Source: Harmonia axyridis
Taxonomy: Eukaryota; Arthropoda; Insecta; Coleoptera; Coccinellidae
NCBI RefSeq assembly: GCF_914767665.1
Contig: NC_059501.1
Span: 20,002,501-20,066,500 of the forward strand
Direction of reading: 5' to 3'
DNA: 64,000 nt
The position numbers and the translations under genes were made by a program. The notes beneath the pieces were generated by a model. It saw only the letters and a program-made list of their open reading frames with translations, was not told where the DNA came from and did not search any database. Shown piece by piece: positions 60,839-64,000 of the stretch (positions are counted from its first letter, which is position 1; each line of letters opens with the position of its first letter).

Positions 60839-62536
60839 TACATTTTATAAATATTGCATGAATTTTTATGGTCATATTATAATCAAGCGATCAACATGAA
60901 ATTTTCTTTTAATTGTTATTTCGTACCAACGTTCAATTTGCTTAATATTGAGTATTTTTTTCGAAATTTTTGAATTCCCTTTTGTTGTAGTGTCGAAATC
61001 AGCATGAAACAATATTGCATGAACTTTTGAACTACCTATTGTTCTACATATCAATGCAAAGTTTCATCATCATTGTATTCTGAGACCAAATTATCAGGAA
61101 ATAGTTATTTGTTTTACAAGGCAGAAAAGTAGTATATTGATTACCTACTGCGGCTGATAGTTGGCAAATATTTTCTCCAATTTTTTATAATGACATATGT
61201 AGGATATTGTATTTGCAAATTATTACAAGTTCCACAATATTTATATTCTAGGATCTATAGTTTGAATTTTCTTCGAATTTCGACAATATTTCACAAATCT
61301 TGATTGAAATAAAGAAAATATCGTCTAATACTCGTTGCAGAAGGCAATTCCAACACTCGTCCTTTCGAATTTCGCATTCGTGTTGGAAAAGGAGCCCATT
61401 CTGCAAATTGTTTCAGAATATACTATTATATTAAAAAAAAATTTTCTCAGAAGAATATTTTGAAATCGAAAACTATCTCAACTCTACCATCACAAAATTT
61501 GCACTTCTCATCTTCCAAAGTCATTATATTTACGAAACATCTTCAAATAAATCTATCCATCCACATCTTATAATTAATAAAAATTTTCTAACTGAAACAT
61601 AAATTATACAAAACTGGGATGGGACTAACTTTACCTTAATTCAATTTTGGTATTTCCCAGGGTATTTTGGTTTAACATTCTACAAAATTACTGGATCTTT
61701 TTATTTCAATATAATATAATGAAAAATTTGTTTGAAAATCCATAACACTCTAAATAGTCCTGTAGACTCAAATGGCGCATAGACGTCCCATACGGCTCGA
61801 ATTTTTTTATATAATTAATGAATAAAATCAGTTGAAAATCATTTCTGTTTTCATTTTTCATCTGATATCAAGGAGCTCATTACCCGATCGAATTTTGTCA
61901 AAACCACTATCAATATGTTATTGTTATTAATTTTTACAGAAGGTTCCTTCAGGAAAGTAAAATTTTCCCGTCATGTCAATGAAAATATAGCAATAAATCA
62001 TTAATAATCTAAGAATCTAACTAGAGAGAACCAATAGGGAAGAGAAACGATCTAAATATTTTTCCAATTTATCATTTCATGAATATTGTTCTTTGCGACA
62101 ATTAATTCTATCAAATCAAGGTTACCCATTATTTCAACCGTAGAGTAGGTTGAGTCACTAACACTTATCTTTAGAGTCGCTGACCAACCTATCTGACTGA
62201 TAACGCGCATTATTGTCAATAGCCACTAAAAATCTGAAAGCAATGCGTGCGTAATTTTTCCACTCTCCACTGGGAAGTATCCTATACCATTTGATTTTAT
62301 ATCTTATTTTCCATATTAGTAGATTTATCTTGATGATCACATCAGTTATTGTATTATCTCAATCTTAAATACGAATGAGAATCGCACTTAATCAAAATAC
62401 ATATTTTAATAATTTTCAATACTAGTATGTAGTTAGACGTGTGTATGCTCAATGATTATGTGAAGTCCAATATTAGGTATCCAGATTTCCATTTTTTCTT
62501 GACAACTGACCATTTCCATCTATTGATAACAGTATT
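60839..62536. other. Non-coding region
   Basis: AT-rich. It contains a diverged foldback relative of the satellite module at 61335-61410 (GCAGAAGGCAATTCCAACAC, CGTGTTGGAAAAGGAGCC). No gene is visible. Confidence 0.4.
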
Positions 62537-62690
62537 TTGAACGAGAAGGATGGTACGCCACTGAGATATTTAAAACTAAAAATTATTAAGCTCGTTCAAT
62601 CCGTAACAAAACAATTTTTCGTATAAGAACCGTTTTTATAAAAAAAATTGAACATCTTAACTCTAATATAGGTATTATCAAGAACTAGTC
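62537..62690. repeat. Dispersed repeat shared with 30956-31060
   Basis: GGATGGTACGCCACTGAGAT and the following AAAACAATTTTTCGTA-type sequence match the block near 30956. The origin is unknown. Confidence 0.45.
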
Positions 62691-62951
62691 AGTTCGTAGA
62701 TTAAATCCGCTATTGAATAATAATTTTATGTGCGAAGTTCTGAACTGATCATCCGAATAATAAAATATTCAAAAGAATATTGGAGAAAAATGTAAAATAT
62801 TTTCTAAAACCTAAACGGGTCTTTGAGTTCATAAAAACCTACTGAAGTCGCGTAAATGCGTTCCTCTAAATTTGTTTATCAAACTGTATCATTTCAATTC
62901 GCATGAATAACATGTATATCGAATAACTAAAAAGGTTCGAGTAATTTTGCT

Positions 62952-63535
62952 ATGAAAATGAAAAAAACAGAACATACACCAAATTGGTATTGTCCAACTT
63001 CAATTATTGCTCACAGGTTTTTTTTTTCCTGTTTGGATCAAGTGACCTTGAACTCTATCCAGAGAATTCAAAATTCTTGCTTGAGATTCATATATGGAAT
63101 TCGAAAGTTTGATCATATAAGTCATAAATTGGTGGATGTCAGGTGGTTGAACATGCGTAATAAATTTCTGGTGGGAGCTTTAGTCTGTTACCACCGTACT
63201 CTATTGTCTAAAAAACCATCGTATCTGTATCGAAAGTTAACATTCAGGTCTGATGTACATAATCTTAACACACGTAGTAGAGGACTTATATCCCCTCCTC
63301 CTCATAGGCTGTCACTATTTGAAAGATCTTTTAGTTTTTCCATTTATAGATTTTATAACAGATATATTTGTAATTCATTTGTAGATTTGTCTGTGTCATC
63401 TTTCAGAGCTGTAATAATCGGGAATTTGAGATTCTCGATTATTGGGTCTGGACGTCGCCAACGTGCGGTAGGTAGACCAGACCCTTGTAAGGTCAGGCAC
63501 TTGACATTAGACTTGGTGGAGACTAATAAAGTGTG
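62952..63535 (+). pseudogene. 5'-truncated jockey-like non-LTR retrotransposon, C-terminal end
   Basis: A 194-residue open frame runs to a TGA at about 63534. LDQVTLNSIQRIQNSCLRFI, HISHKLVDVRWLNMRNKFLV and LFERSFSFSIYRFYN match the region downstream of the reverse transcriptase in jockey/CR1-type ORF2 proteins (normally LxxIQRLQNxCxRFI, then RSFSxxIxxxYN). The endonuclease and RT domains are missing, the usual result of incomplete reverse transcription. The frame is uninterrupted, so the insertion is fairly young. A 3' untranslated tail probably follows. Confidence 0.75.
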
Positions 63536-64000
63536 AAATTTATTGGTTCCCTATTTGTCCTATTTGTCAAATCTGGATGATGGAAATCTTTTTGTACAAG
63601 TCGATACTTAGGTGCAGTCTCGACCTCAGCCGATAAGAATGTAAGTTTTAGGGTGTTAAAAATTAGTTTATCGAAGTTTGTTGAGTGGTCCCCTTATGGG
63701 AACATGCAATTCGTGGGAAGAGAAAAACTTGGCAACAACGGAAAAAATCCAAGACGTTATTTTTTGAAGGTACGCCCATCGGGGGGCGGGAAAATAAGTA
63801 ACCTTAGGCCAAATCAGAGAAAAATTAAGCAGTTAGTGACGAGTAAGTTTCGGGAAACGGTTAGTTTCGGGGAGTTCAGGGAACTCAAGAATCAGTTCGG
63901 GAATTAGGAAGTTTAGAGTTGAAGGTAGAAGTTAGTCGATATAAATGTTTTGGAATATTAGGTTTGAAACGTAGTTTGAAAATTCAATAATAATATATTT
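63536..64000. other. GC-richer terminal segment, unidentified
   Basis: From about 63600 the composition rises in G (GGGGGGCGGGAAAATAAG, GTTTCGGGGAGTTCAGGG). An 84-residue frame (63653-63907) has no recognised domain. It may be the 5' part of an element that continues past the window edge. Confidence 0.3.

Noticed and set aside
62158..62340. Small minus-strand frame and similar about 60-90 residue frames across the AT-rich regions
   Set aside because: No homology, no splice or start context, and a density expected by chance.
1..64000. CRISPR arrays, bacterial operons, phage or endogenous viral genes
   Set aside because: No regularly spaced short repeats with unique spacers, no ribosome-binding-site-led gene clusters and no viral structural or polymerase motifs were seen; the genome is clearly eukaryotic.

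Overview
The window is AT-rich animal nuclear DNA, almost certainly from an insect. The evidence is a spliced gene whose catalytic domain is close to Drosophila Stubble, a small Ly6-type secreted protein gene, short spliceosomal introns, a standard nuclear tRNA-Lys, and many Tc1/mariner, hAT, SINE-like and jockey/RTE-like fragments of types common in insects. A beetle is plausible, but nothing here proves the order. Less than about 5% of the 64 kb is host protein-coding sequence.

Host genes. (1) At 7.57-8.56 kb (+) a two-exon gene encodes a 113-residue secreted cysteine-rich protein of the Ly6/three-finger type, with a TATA box about 35 bp upstream. (2) At 24.74-24.81 kb (+) there is an intact tRNA-Lys(TTT) with a T6 terminator. 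(3) At 38.02-48.78 kb (+) nine coding exons with consistent splice phases build a 546-residue Stubble-like trypsin-family protease. It has an N-terminal hydrophobic segment, a six-cysteine knotted domain, a Thr/Pro/Lys-rich stem and a complete catalytic domain (H349, D399, S497).

Mobile DNA fills most of the rest. Three Tc1/mariner copies (0.34, 5.78 and 27.3 kb) carry the same internal deletion, so they probably come from one non-autonomous founder. Decayed transposases of at least three other mariner lineages lie at 6.8, 11.3, 12.2, 35.0 and 37.1 kb. A hAT-derived family rich in CTTGACTTGA has two copies with perfect 8-bp target-site duplications (31.8 and 53.0 kb) and several fragments. 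Long inverted-repeat elements sit at 2.8-4.0, 8.75-9.05, 18.4-19.0, 21.0-21.5, 43.6-44.2 and 58.2-60.8 kb. Four tandem 317-318 bp units (16.3-17.5 kb) each contain a foldback module that also occurs alone at 30.1 kb. tRNA-derived SINE-like sequences are at 16.2 and 56.0-56.2 kb. Non-LTR retrotransposon fragments are at 46.4, 54.6, 55.2 and 63.0 kb.

No bacterial-type operon, CRISPR array, phage or viral gene was seen. I found no wholly new system. The best leads are the amplified internal-deletion mariner family, the hAT-derived family with clean duplications, the satellite that incorporates a foldback element, and the uncertain N-terminus of the Stubble-like gene.
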